From contig JAUVSA010000043.1 in assembly GCA_030597345.1 (NCBI GenBank), positions 1-10,927 of the forward strand: a stretch of DNA of 10,927 nt, written 5' to 3'. Below are positions 1 through 6,292 of the stretch, piece by piece. Made by a program: the position numbers and the translations under genes. Position 1 is the stretch's first letter; each line of letters begins with the position of its first letter. Origin of the DNA: Bacillota bacterium. GTDB taxonomy: Bacteria > Armatimonadota > Hebobacteria > Hebobacterales > Hebobacteraceae. The notes under the pieces are model-generated. The model was not told the origin of the DNA. It saw only the letters and a program-made list of their open reading frames with translations, and did not search any database.

Positions 1-596
1 AAGTCCTCGTCGAAGAGCCCGATCTCGTCGAGCGCCGCGCGCCGGAGCGCGAGGGCCGAGGCCATCGGCTGATCCACCTCTCGGCGGCTGTCGTGGTCCC
101 AGTACGTCATCCGGTAGCGCCCAAAGATCTGGCTGCGGGGGAACAGCCGGGAGAGGCCGAGAGCTTCGTAGAGGAGAGCGCTGGGTTCTGGGAAGCTCCG
201 GCACGAGCGCTGGATGGAGCCGCGGGGGAGGAGGAGCTGCGCGGCCACGGCGCCGGCGCGGGGCTCTTCGGAGAATACGTCGAGGAGGGCGGGAAGCGCG
301 TCCGCCTGGACCTCGGTGTCGGGATTCAGCAGCAGGGCGAAGGGAGATCGACCTGCCCGGAGTGCCTGGTTGCTCGCGGCCGCAAAGTACAGGTTCTCTT
401 GATTCACGATCAAGTCAACGGTTGGAAACTCGGAACGGACCATCTCGGGCGTACCGTCCGCCGACGCATTGTCCACCACGACGATCTGTCCGACTCGCGG
501 CAGACTGCTGACCGAGGAGAGGCAAGCGCGCAGCAAAGCGCGCGTGCGCCAGGACACGATGCAGATATCGAGCTGACTAGATTCCTGTTGAGCCAC
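1..596 (-). CDS. Family 2 glycosyltransferase, rhamnosyltransferase-like (partial, C-terminus off the left edge)
   Basis: It probably transfers a sugar from a nucleotide-sugar donor to a growing surface glycan, acting at the inner face of the membrane. The 198 visible residues begin at a GTG (594-596) reading VAQQESSQLDICIVSWRTR; a stop lies in frame just upstream (642-644) and no ATG is available. The GT-A fold is clear: the first strand ICIVSW (residues 11-16), VVVDNASADGT (39-49) of the nucleotide-binding region, LLLNPDTEV (88-96) as the DxD-type metal/donor motif, and VDQPMASALALRR then DEIGLFDED (174-198), matching the family's acceptor-side motif. Whole enzymes of this type are about 290-330 residues, so roughly a third lies beyond base 1. 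It is divergent from galU and galE, which make likely donor sugars. The family assignment is firm; the sugar and acceptor are unknown. Confidence 0.87.
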   Translation of the reverse strand, partial: MAQQESSQLDICIVSWRTRALLRACLSSVSSLPRVGQIVVVDNASADGTPEMVRSEFPTVDLIVNQENLYFAAASNQALRAGRSPFALLLNPDTEVQADALPALLDVFSEEPRAGAVAAQLLLPRGSIQRSCRSFPEPSALLYEALGLSRLFPRSQIFGRYRMTYWDHDSRREVDQPMASALALRRAALDEIGLFDED

Positions 597-744
597 GGGC
601 CGACTCCGTCGTGAGCCTTGAGTTCGCTCAGTGGGCGCCGGCTACCTCTGCGCTGACGCAGGAGGGAGCGACTGGGGTGCAGAAGTCGCAGAGGAGAGGG
701 AGCGGGGGTCAAGGGAGAATGCCAACGTGCGCGGAGAGAGAGCA
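597..744. other. Divergent intergenic region between the glycosyltransferase and galU
   Basis: These 148 bases separate two divergent start codons and so should hold promoters for both directions. I see only a weak -35-like TTGAGT at 618-623 and no convincing -10, which is usual for GC-rich DNA. The galU frame stays open back to about 631, but this part reads as low-complexity Glu/Arg-rich sequence without homology to GalU, so I treat it as non-coding. The purine-rich stretch 731-742 contains the galU Shine-Dalgarno (GGAG at 733-736). Confidence 0.5.
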
Positions 745-1605
745 GTGATCACAAAAGCGGTGGTGCCCGCTGCCGGGCGAGGCACGCGGCTGCTGCCGGC
801 GACGCGCTCACAGCCGAAGGAGATGCTGCCGGTTGGCCGCAAGCCGACCATCCAGCATGTCGTGGAGGAGCTGGCAGCAGCGGGGCTGGCTGAGGTGCTG
901 CTGATCTCGGGGCAGGCGAAGCGCGCGGTCGAAGACCATCTGGACCGGGACGCGGCCTGGAACGAGGAAGACCATGAGCCGTGGATGGACTTGCGCTTCT
1001 TCCACACCAGGCAGAGCGCGCCCCGGGGGTTGGCGGATGCAGTCAGCCTCGCGGAACCATTTGCCGCGGGGCAGCCCTTCGTGGTGGCGCTGGGGGATTC
1101 GATTATCGTCTCTCGCTCCCGGGAGCCGCTGCTGAAGCGGATGATCGAACTGCACGCGAGGCGCCGGCCTGCGGCTATCATCGCGGTGGAGGAGGTGCCT
1201 CAGGGGGCCGTTAACCAATACGGGATTGTGGCTCCTGTGGCGGAGGCCGGTCGCGTCTTCCCGATCCGCGCGATAGTAGAGAAGCCATCGCCAAGCAAGG
1301 CGCCCAGCAACCTGGCGGTGGCGGGAAGGTACATACTGGACCCAAGCATCTTCGATGCCATCAGGCAGATCAAGGTCGGAGTGGGCGGGGAGCTGCAGTT
1401 GACGGACGCGCTGCGGCTGCTGCTGCGGCAGGGGCGAGAGATCCTGTGCGTGAGGCTGCGCAGGGGGGAGCATCGCCTGGATATCGGGAGCTTCTTGAGC
1501 TACTTCCAGGCGTTTATCGAGTTGAGCTTGGCCGATCCAGAGCACGGCGAGAAGCTCGGGAGGTGGCTGCGAGCCCGGCTGCGCGGAGGACGACGGCGGA
1601 GGTGA
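745..1605 (+). CDS. galU: UTP-glucose-1-phosphate uridylyltransferase
   Basis: It makes UDP-glucose from UTP and glucose-1-phosphate in the cytosol, the entry point for UDP-glucose, UDP-galactose and glycan synthesis. The 286-residue product matches the usual GalU length of about 290-300. Motifs: the nucleotide-binding loop VVPAAGRGTRLLPAT (6-20), PKEMLPVGRKP (24-34), ALGDS (115-119, where the metal-binding Asp is expected), NQYGIV (157-162), VEKP (178-181), GRYILDP (194-200), GELQLTDAL (215-223) and HRLDIGS (243-249). PKEMLP and GELQLTDA favour GalU over the related thymidylyltransferase RmlA. The GTG at 745 was chosen because GGAG (733-736) lies 8 bases upstream and the protein then begins VITKAVVPAAG, aligning with GalU N-termini; GTGs at 631 and 727 would add sequence without homology. 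The C-terminus ends in an Arg-rich tail. Its stop overlaps the start of the next gene. Confidence 0.92.
   Translation: MITKAVVPAAGRGTRLLPATRSQPKEMLPVGRKPTIQHVVEELAAAGLAEVLLISGQAKRAVEDHLDRDAAWNEEDHEPWMDLRFFHTRQSAPRGLADAVSLAEPFAAGQPFVVALGDSIIVSRSREPLLKRMIELHARRRPAAIIAVEEVPQGAVNQYGIVAPVAEAGRVFPIRAIVEKPSPSKAPSNLAVAGRYILDPSIFDAIRQIKVGVGGELQLTDALRLLLRQGREILCVRLRRGEHRLDIGSFLSYFQAFIELSLADPEHGEKLGRWLRARLRGGRRRR
1598..1605 (+). promoter_or_regulatory. Strong Shine-Dalgarno at the galU-galE junction
   Basis: GGAGGTGA (1598-1605) matches the anti-Shine-Dalgarno core and also contains the galU stop (1603-1605). It sits 5 bases before a GTG at 1608. A second purine block, GGAGGA (1585-1590), lies 11 bases before the GTG at 1602. 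Either start gives essentially the same protein, and both imply translational coupling to galU. Confidence 0.6.
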
Positions 1606-2582
1606 AGGTGTCCGGGGAAGACAGGTCTTCGGGGCCGCTCTACTTGGTGACGGGCGGTGCGGGGTTCATCGGTTCCCACCTGGCGGAGACGCTCGTGGGG
1701 AGGGGCGACCGCGTGCGTGTGCTGGATGATTTCTCGGCCGGGCGGCGAGAGAATCTGGCGGGGACGGCCGGGGCAGTCGAGATCGTCGAGGGCGACGTCG
1801 GCGACGCCGGGATGTGTGAGCGGGTGTGTGAAGGGGTGGATTACGTGTTCCACGAAGCGGCCCGCGTTTCCGTGGAGGGGTCGATCGCCGACCCGGCGGG
1901 AAACCACAGGACGAACGTGTCGGGCACCCTCAACATGCTGCTTGCCGCGCGGGATGCTGGCTGCAAGCGCTTCGTGTATGCCGGCTCGGCCGCTGCCTAC
2001 GGAGACACGCCGTTGCTGCCGCATCGTGAAGACATGATGCCGCGTCCGCTTTCACCCTACGCGGTGGCGAAGTACGTGGGCGAGCTGTACTGCCGAACGT
2101 TCTTCGATCTGTATGGTCTGGAGACGGTGGTGCTGCGCTATTTCAACGTGTTCGGCCCGCGACAGGACGAAAACTCCCCGTACTCGGGCGTGATTGCCCG
2201 GTTCATCGGGCAGCTCCTGCGGGAGGAGGAGATCACCATCTACGGGGATGGCGAGCAGACGCGCGATTTCGTGGCTGTGGAGAACGTCGTGAAAGCGAAC
2301 CTGCTGGCGTGCACCGCCCCGAAGGCGCCGGGCCGGGTCATAAACGTAGGTGCGGTGGAGCGGACGAGCGTTAGTCGGCTGGCCGAGTTGTTGATGGAGC
2401 TAACGGGCGCCAAATGCCGTGTGAACCGCGCTCCCGCGCGAACGGCCGAGGTGCGACATTCCCAGGCCGACATCAGCACTGCGCGGCAGGTGCTGGGCTA
2501 CCAGGTCGAGGTGTCGGTCAGAGAGGGACTGGAGGGAACGGTAGCCTGGTACCGACAGGCCCGAGCGGACACCGCGGACTAG
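1602..2582 (+). CDS. galE: NAD-dependent UDP-sugar epimerase/dehydratase, GalE-like (extended SDR)
   Basis: It probably interconverts UDP-glucose and UDP-galactose, or the N-acetyl forms, through a 4-keto intermediate with bound NAD. From GTG 1602 the product is 326 residues, normal for the family. The Rossmann motif GGAGFIG is at 18-24; LDDFS (41-45) carries the acidic residue that selects NAD over NADP; Ser129 (in YAGSAAAYG), Tyr153 and Lys157 (YAVAK) form the catalytic triad; FNVFGPRQDENSPYSGV (181-197) and ITIYGDGEQTRDFV (211-224) are the nucleotide-sugar binding segments typical of GalE/WbpP-type enzymes. The start overlaps the galU stop as GTGA, with GTG 1608 as a near-equal alternative; frames opening further upstream (1446) run inside galU and are not credible. 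galU's product is its likely substrate. Extended SDR class is certain; 4-epimerase of UDP-Glc or UDP-GlcNAc is likely but not proven. Confidence 0.9.
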   Translation: MKVSGEDRSSGPLYLVTGGAGFIGSHLAETLVGRGDRVRVLDDFSAGRRENLAGTAGAVEIVEGDVGDAGMCERVCEGVDYVFHEAARVSVEGSIADPAGNHRTNVSGTLNMLLAARDAGCKRFVYAGSAAAYGDTPLLPHREDMMPRPLSPYAVAKYVGELYCRTFFDLYGLETVVLRYFNVFGPRQDENSPYSGVIARFIGQLLREEEITIYGDGEQTRDFVAVENVVKANLLACTAPKAPGRVINVGAVERTSVSRLAELLMELTGAKCRVNRAPARTAEVRHSQADISTARQVLGYQVEVSVREGLEGTVAWYRQARADTAD

Positions 2583-2636
2583 CCCAAGCCCCGTCCGTCT
2601 TCTCTTCCGTTACTCCGATTGCCGATGCCGAACTCC

Positions 2637-4283
2637 CTACGACGATGGTCGCGGCTGCCCCGCGGCGCGCCGGCGGGCCACGGTCCGGATCGTGTCAAAC
2701 ACCATTAGCAGAGCCAACACAAGGAGCGCAGCGGTGATAATCGCAAGCGCGAGCTTGCCACTGGCAAGGAAGTTCCTCCCCTGGTAGATCAGGGCTCCGA
2801 GCGTCGTCACCAGCATGAACACGCACGGCACCAGGGTGTAGATTATCGGCTTTCCTCGCTGCCAGAGAACGACCGTGAGGACGAGCAGCGCAAGCGCCGC
2901 GATTAGCTGATTTGCGGCCCCAAACACGGGCCACACAGTCTCCCACGACCCGATGGCGAGGTAGAAGGCGAGTCCGATGATGATGGCGGTGGAGATGAAG
3001 CGATTGCGAAGGATGCCGATGCCGAGGCCCTCCCCGAAAAGCTCCTCCCCGATGTAGCGGGTGATACGCGTGGCTGAGTCGAGTGTGGTCATGACGAACG
3101 TCTTCAGAATGGTCATCGCCACCAGAGCGCCGAGCGGGCCGAAGAGCGGCCGGGTGAGAGTGGCGAAGCCGTTGCTGAAAGCCACCAAGGGCCCCTTGCT
3201 CTCGAGTACGCCCGTGTAAGTGTCTGCGCCGGTCCCCCAACGGAGCCCCGCGCATACCGCGATGAGCGCGAGCACTGCGAGGACGGCTTCTACGATCATT
3301 GCGCCATATCCGATGCGGATCGCATCACGCTCGCGGGCGAGCTGCTTCACGGTGGTGCCGCTGGCAATGAGACTGTGGAAGCCAGAGATTGCGCCGCAGG
3401 CGACGATCACAAACAGCATGGGCCAGAGCGGCCCCGACGAGCCGGAGAAATCCCCCACCGCAGGCGCCTGGAAGGCCGGACGAGTGAGAAGGAGGCCGAG
3501 GTAACCGGCGCCCAGCCCGATGAAGAGAACGAAGGTGGAGAGATAGTCCCGGGGCTGTAAGAGCAGGTTGACCGGGGTGATGGAGGCGATGTAGGCGTAC
3601 ACCAGGAGAACAACGGTCCAAGCTAGGGCGTTGCGCTCTCCCCATGGGAGCTCGATGGGAACGAAGTAACCGATGACAATGAAGATGAACAGCAGGGCCA
3701 GGCCGATGACCGTCGCGATCCACTGAGAAACGCCCCACCGGTACATCATGCTCCCTATGAGGAGAGCGACCAGGATTACGGCGAAGGTGGGCATGACTAC
3801 TTGTGGCATGGCTGCCAGCGTCTTCCCGCCGACATGAGCGAACACGGCGATGACCAGGATCAGCGCCAGCCAGAGGAAGATTCCGAAGATGACCCTGACG
3901 CGGTGGCCGAGGTGGGCATCAGCGATATCTGCGATGGAGCGTCCTCGCGCGCGCAGGGACGCCATGAGGCTGGAGAAGTCGTGCACCGCGCCCATGAAGA
4001 TGGAGCCGAGGAGAATCCAGATGAGGGCCGGAAGCCATCCCCAGACGGCGCACGCGAGCACGGGCCCAAGGATGGGGCCGACCCCTGCGATGCTCGCGAA
4101 ATGGTGGCCGAACAGTATCGTCCAGTGCTTGGCGGGGACGTAATCGATGCCGTCGGGACTCTCCACGGCCGGCGTCTTGCGATCGGGCTGAAAGTCCCAG
4201 AGGCGAGCGATGAAGCGGCCGTAGAAGCGATAACCGAAGTAGAGGACGACGCAGCTCAGAGCGGCGACGACAAGAGAGTTCAT
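2637..4283 (-). CDS. cstA: Carbon starvation protein CstA family transporter (short form)
   Basis: This is an inner-membrane transporter of the CstA/BtsT family, whose characterised members take up pyruvate or peptides during carbon limitation. The 548-residue product is shorter than E. coli CstA (about 700) but carries the family signatures: HHFASIAGVGPILGP (60-74), GAVHDF (98-103), QPRDYL (243-248), SGFHSLIASGTTVKQL (300-315), LDSATRITRY (401-410) and FGAANQLIAALAL (454-466). Many hydrophobic helices span the length, from LVVAALSCVVLYFGY at the N-terminus to LALAIITAALLVLALLMVF near the end, followed by a basic tail. The ATG at 4283 starts MNSLVVAAL, as expected for the family; GAAGGA upstream is a modest, somewhat distant ribosome site. 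It converges on galE with a 54-bp gap in which I see no terminator hairpin. A small membrane protein gene lies 173 bp upstream on the same strand. YbdD, the usual small CstA partner, is not recognisable nearby. Confidence 0.93.
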   Translation of the reverse strand: MNSLVVAALSCVVLYFGYRFYGRFIARLWDFQPDRKTPAVESPDGIDYVPAKHWTILFGHHFASIAGVGPILGPVLACAVWGWLPALIWILLGSIFMGAVHDFSSLMASLRARGRSIADIADAHLGHRVRVIFGIFLWLALILVIAVFAHVGGKTLAAMPQVVMPTFAVILVALLIGSMMYRWGVSQWIATVIGLALLFIFIVIGYFVPIELPWGERNALAWTVVLLVYAYIASITPVNLLLQPRDYLSTFVLFIGLGAGYLGLLLTRPAFQAPAVGDFSGSSGPLWPMLFVIVACGAISGFHSLIASGTTVKQLARERDAIRIGYGAMIVEAVLAVLALIAVCAGLRWGTGADTYTGVLESKGPLVAFSNGFATLTRPLFGPLGALVAMTILKTFVMTTLDSATRITRYIGEELFGEGLGIGILRNRFISTAIIIGLAFYLAIGSWETVWPVFGAANQLIAALALLVLTVVLWQRGKPIIYTLVPCVFMLVTTLGALIYQGRNFLASGKLALAIITAALLVLALLMVFDTIRTVARRRAAGQPRPSS

Positions 4284-4330
4284 CGCGTCGCTATATCCTT
4301 CGTCTTTGCTTGATTGCTGCGGCGCGGCAT

Positions 4331-4347
4331 AACATACATGTCATGTA
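4331..4347 (-). promoter_or_regulatory. Possible cstA promoter/operator with a 13-bp palindrome
   Basis: An AT-richer patch in the cstA leader contains the perfect inverted repeat TACATG-T-CATGTA (4335-4347), 52-64 bases before the cstA ATG. On the minus strand TATGTT (4336-4331) could serve as a weak -10. The palindrome resembles a dimeric regulator site, but I do not recognise the regulator. The promoter reading is inference. Confidence 0.3.
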
Positions 4348-4362
4348 CTGATGGAGTTCACA

Positions 4363-4385
4363 GGGCAAGAGCTCTCCTCCTGCCC
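4363..4385 (+). repeat. Solitary REP-like hairpin, degenerate third copy
   Basis: This 23-nt imperfect hairpin begins GGGC and ends CCTCCTGCCC. Its arms pair at five outer positions, then one mismatch, then three more pairs around a short CTCTC loop. By eye it agrees at 19 of 23 positions with the inward unit of the palindromic element at 4861-4945 (right half, read on the minus strand). It lies in the 173-bp gap (4284-4456) between the small membrane protein gene and cstA, where apart from the palindrome at 4335-4347 I see nothing else. Confidence 0.5.
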
Positions 4386-4456
4386 AGTGGTCATCTGTTG
4401 GACGGGGCTTTGCTCGTGCCATGCACGGCGCCTCCCGACCCGCCACCGCTCCACGT

Positions 4457-4840
4457 CTACAAGCTACGTTGTCTCTTGAAAACGCGGCGCGCTAGGCCAG
4501 CCGCTCCGAAAACCGCTGCTAAGGCCGCCACAAACAGCCCAAACTTCCACGCCAATCCCATCAGTAGCACGTGACGCGCCTCCTCTGGCCAGCTCCGCAC
4601 CTTCAGGAACATGCGCATGTGACTAATGCATCCGAGGACGATCATACAGAGGACTACTGCTGCCCGGCCGATTATCCGGAGGCGCCGATTAGGGCTGTCC
4701 AAGACTCTCACTTCCTTCAGCGGCTTTCCGGCTCCATTGGCAGCTTCTCGGCGCTCTCGCAGGGGCACCAGCACGATCCAGACCAGCAGGGCGACACAGA
4801 ACGCGCCCAGTACGTCCGCGAGCGTCGCGTCCGCGTCCAT
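4457..4840 (-). CDS. Small three-TM membrane protein, function unknown
   Basis: I do not recognise this protein. The 127 residues begin at ATG 4840 (MDADATLADVLGAF), chosen because GGGAG lies 7 bases upstream; the frame is open about 30 codons further, but that stretch is translated REP-like repeat. Three hydrophobic helices are visible at about 7-27, 55-76 and 91-113. Between the first two is a charged loop (RERREAANGAGKPLKE, 28-43), and the protein ends in a basic tail (RRVFKRQRSL, 118-127). Two Cys lie in helix 2 (65 and 71) beside His74. It lies between aroC and cstA on the same strand, separated by repeat-bearing gaps of 99 and 173 bp, so it may be transcribed apart from aroC. An accessory role for the CstA transporter is possible from position alone. 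Coding confidence rests on the ribosome site, clean helix pattern and lack of a competing gene. Confidence 0.68.
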   Translation of the reverse strand: MDADATLADVLGAFCVALLVWIVLVPLRERREAANGAGKPLKEVRVLDSPNRRLRIIGRAAVVLCMIVLGCISHMRMFLKVRSWPEEARHVLLMGLAWKFGLFVAALAAVFGAAGLARRVFKRQRSL

Positions 4841-4860
4841 CGCTCTTCTCCCGATGAGTC

Positions 4861-4945
4861 GGGTAGGGCAGAACCTTGTGTTCTGCCCCGTTTCGTTGCT
4901 GGTGCGGCTGATGACGGGGGCAGGAGGCAAGCTCCCGCCCTACCC
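4861..4945. repeat. REPIN/BIME-like palindromic repeat pair
   Basis: Two related 29-bp units face each other: 4861-4889 and 4917-4945, separated by 27 bp (4890-4916). The outer ends are a perfect 9-bp inverted repeat, GGGTAGGGC (4861-4869) and GCCCTACCC (4937-4945). Each half is itself a hairpin: the left has a perfect 9-bp stem GGGCAGAAC/GTTCTGCCC with loop CTTGT (4866-4888); the right has a 9-bp stem with one G-T pair (4918-4940). Read in the same orientation, the two 23-nt hairpin cores agree at 17 of 23 positions. The whole can also fold as one long imperfect stem. This is the layout of paired REP sequences mobilised by RAYT transposases, inferred from structure only. It fills nearly all of the aroC to small-membrane-gene gap and enters the 3' end of aroC. 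It has no T-run, so it is not a classic terminator. Confidence 0.72.
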
Positions 4946-6271
4946 AGTCTCGTGGCTCTCTTCTCCGAGCGACCGGTAGCCGAGGTGCATCGCGTACTGG
5001 TCGAGGATGATCAGGGCCATGAATGCCTCCGCCACCGGCCAGACGCGCGCCACGATCGTGGGGTCGCGGCGGGTAACCGCCTGCAGGACCTTGTTCTCGA
5101 GGGAGACCTTGTCGATAGTTGCCTGGTCCTTCGCTATCGTGGGGGTTGGCTTGACGGTCAGCCGGACGATGATCGGCTGTCCGGTTGTGAGGCCGCCGGT
5201 GATGCCGCCCGCGTTGTTCGAACGGAACTTCACCCGGCCGTTCTCCACGTACATCTGGTCGTTGAACTGAGAGCCGGTGCTGTCCCTCGCGGCGGCGCCT
5301 CCTCCGATCTCCACCGCCTTCACGGTGCCGATGCTCATCATGCGGCCCAGCTCTCCGTCGAGCTTGCGGAAGACTGGCTCACCCACTCCCGCCGGCACGC
5401 CGGTGGCGATCACCTCGACGACTCCGCCGCTGGAATCGCCGGCCTCGCTTATCTCCATGATCCGCCGGTACATCTCGTCGGCCGCGTCGAGATCGGGGCA
5501 GTTGAGCTTGGGATGGACGCCGTGCTCGCGCCGAACGGCATCTTCGTCCACGGGCGGCCACTCGAGGTCCGGTATCTGTTTCTCGAACTCGGCCAGCACA
5601 GCCATCTTCTGGAGGAAGCGCATGTCGGGCCTGATTCGTCCGGAGGCGAATATGGCGCTGTATACCGGGTCATTCTGGCGGCGCACTTCCTTGTAGGCCG
5701 CGACCTTCTTACGAATGGTCTCAAGTGGGAGCTCGGGCGCGCGTACGCCGGCGGCCTCCTTGACGTAAGCGTCGATCTCGATTCCATGACGTCCCAGGAT
5801 CTGCTTCGCCACCGCGCCGGCGGCGACGATCGTGGCGGTGTAGCGGCCGCTGAAGAATCCGGCGCCGATGGCGTCGTCCCATTCGCCATACTTCTGATAG
5901 GATGCGTAGGAGGCGTGGCCGGGCCTGGGAGTGCGGTTGGTCACCTGGTACTGCTCGATGTGCTCGAAGTGACGATCCAGGTTGGGGATCAGGATGACCA
6001 GGGGAGTGCCGTTGGTATACCCCGCATTCCTGAACCCGGGCATCGTGTCGGCCGCGTTGACGCCGCTGTAGATGACGGGGATGTCGGGCTCGCGCCGGGG
6101 GGACGTGAGCTCCCCCTGGCCGGGCTTGCGCAGGAGGAGGTCGCGGTATATCTGTTCCTCGGTGATCAGCAGGCCGGGGGGCACGCCCTGGAGGTGGGCA
6201 GCCAGTCCCTCCTGGTAGGAGCCGCCGGCCACGGTGAGCTTGAACAGAGTTCCGATGTCACATCCCAGCAT
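4940..6271 (-). CDS. aroC: Divergent chorismate synthase family protein with large insert
   Basis: By family it converts 5-enolpyruvylshikimate-3-phosphate to chorismate using reduced FMN; whether this member does so is uncertain. It has 443 residues against the usual 360-390. Family features: IGTLFKLTVAGGS (6-18), GVPPG (29-33), RKPGQ (48-52), RREPD (59-63), RPGH (116-119, one catalytic His kept), VAAGAVAKQIL (149-159), GVPAGVGEPVF (291-301), FND (336-338), SNNAGGITGG (351-360), KPTPTIA (374-380) and WPVAEAFMALIILD (411-424). Departures: the GESHG motif reads GGSYQ, so the other invariant His is Tyr19; GGGRxSARET reads GAGFFSGRYT (136-145); RHDP reads RRDP (401-404); and about 60 extra residues sit in 177-257. 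Start ATG 6271 has GGAGG (6278-6282) 6 bases upstream and aligns with E. coli AroC from residue 1. It follows aroA by 21 bp. Its stop codon lies in the REP-like element. Confidence 0.86.
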   Translation of the reverse strand: MLGCDIGTLFKLTVAGGSYQEGLAAHLQGVPPGLLITEEQIYRDLLLRKPGQGELTSPRREPDIPVIYSGVNAADTMPGFRNAGYTNGTPLVILIPNLDRHFEHIEQYQVTNRTPRPGHASYASYQKYGEWDDAIGAGFFSGRYTATIVAAGAVAKQILGRHGIEIDAYVKEAAGVRAPELPLETIRKKVAAYKEVRRQNDPVYSAIFASGRIRPDMRFLQKMAVLAEFEKQIPDLEWPPVDEDAVRREHGVHPKLNCPDLDAADEMYRRIMEISEAGDSSGGVVEVIATGVPAGVGEPVFRKLDGELGRMMSIGTVKAVEIGGGAAARDSTGSQFNDQMYVENGRVKFRSNNAGGITGGLTTGQPIIVRLTVKPTPTIAKDQATIDKVSLENKVLQAVTRRDPTIVARVWPVAEAFMALIILDQYAMHLGYRSLGEESHETG

Positions 6272-6277
6272 GGGGGA

Positions 6278-6282
6278 CCTCC
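6278..6282 (-). promoter_or_regulatory. Shine-Dalgarno fixing the aroC start
   Basis: A perfect GGAGG on the minus strand lies 6 bases before the ATG at 6271, in the 21-bp gap after aroA. It shows that the unusual N-terminus with GGSYQ is genuine and not the result of a mis-called start. Confidence 0.75.
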
Positions 6283-6292
6283 GATTGTCGCG

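Noticed and set aside
93..614. A 173-codon plus-strand frame over the glycosyltransferase
   Set aside because: The minus frame carries VVVDNAS, NPDTE and GLFDED glycosyltransferase motifs and is open to the window edge.
631..744. N-terminal extension of galU from the GTG at 631
   Set aside because: The added residues have no GalU homology, and the GTG at 745 has a good Shine-Dalgarno and begins directly at the conserved first strand.
2583..2636. Bidirectional terminator in the convergent galE-cstA gap
   Set aside because: No inverted repeat or T-run is visible in the 54 bases.
4866..4888. Intrinsic terminator for aroC
   Set aside because: The hairpin is strong but no T-run follows on either strand, and its mirrored partner points to a repeat element.
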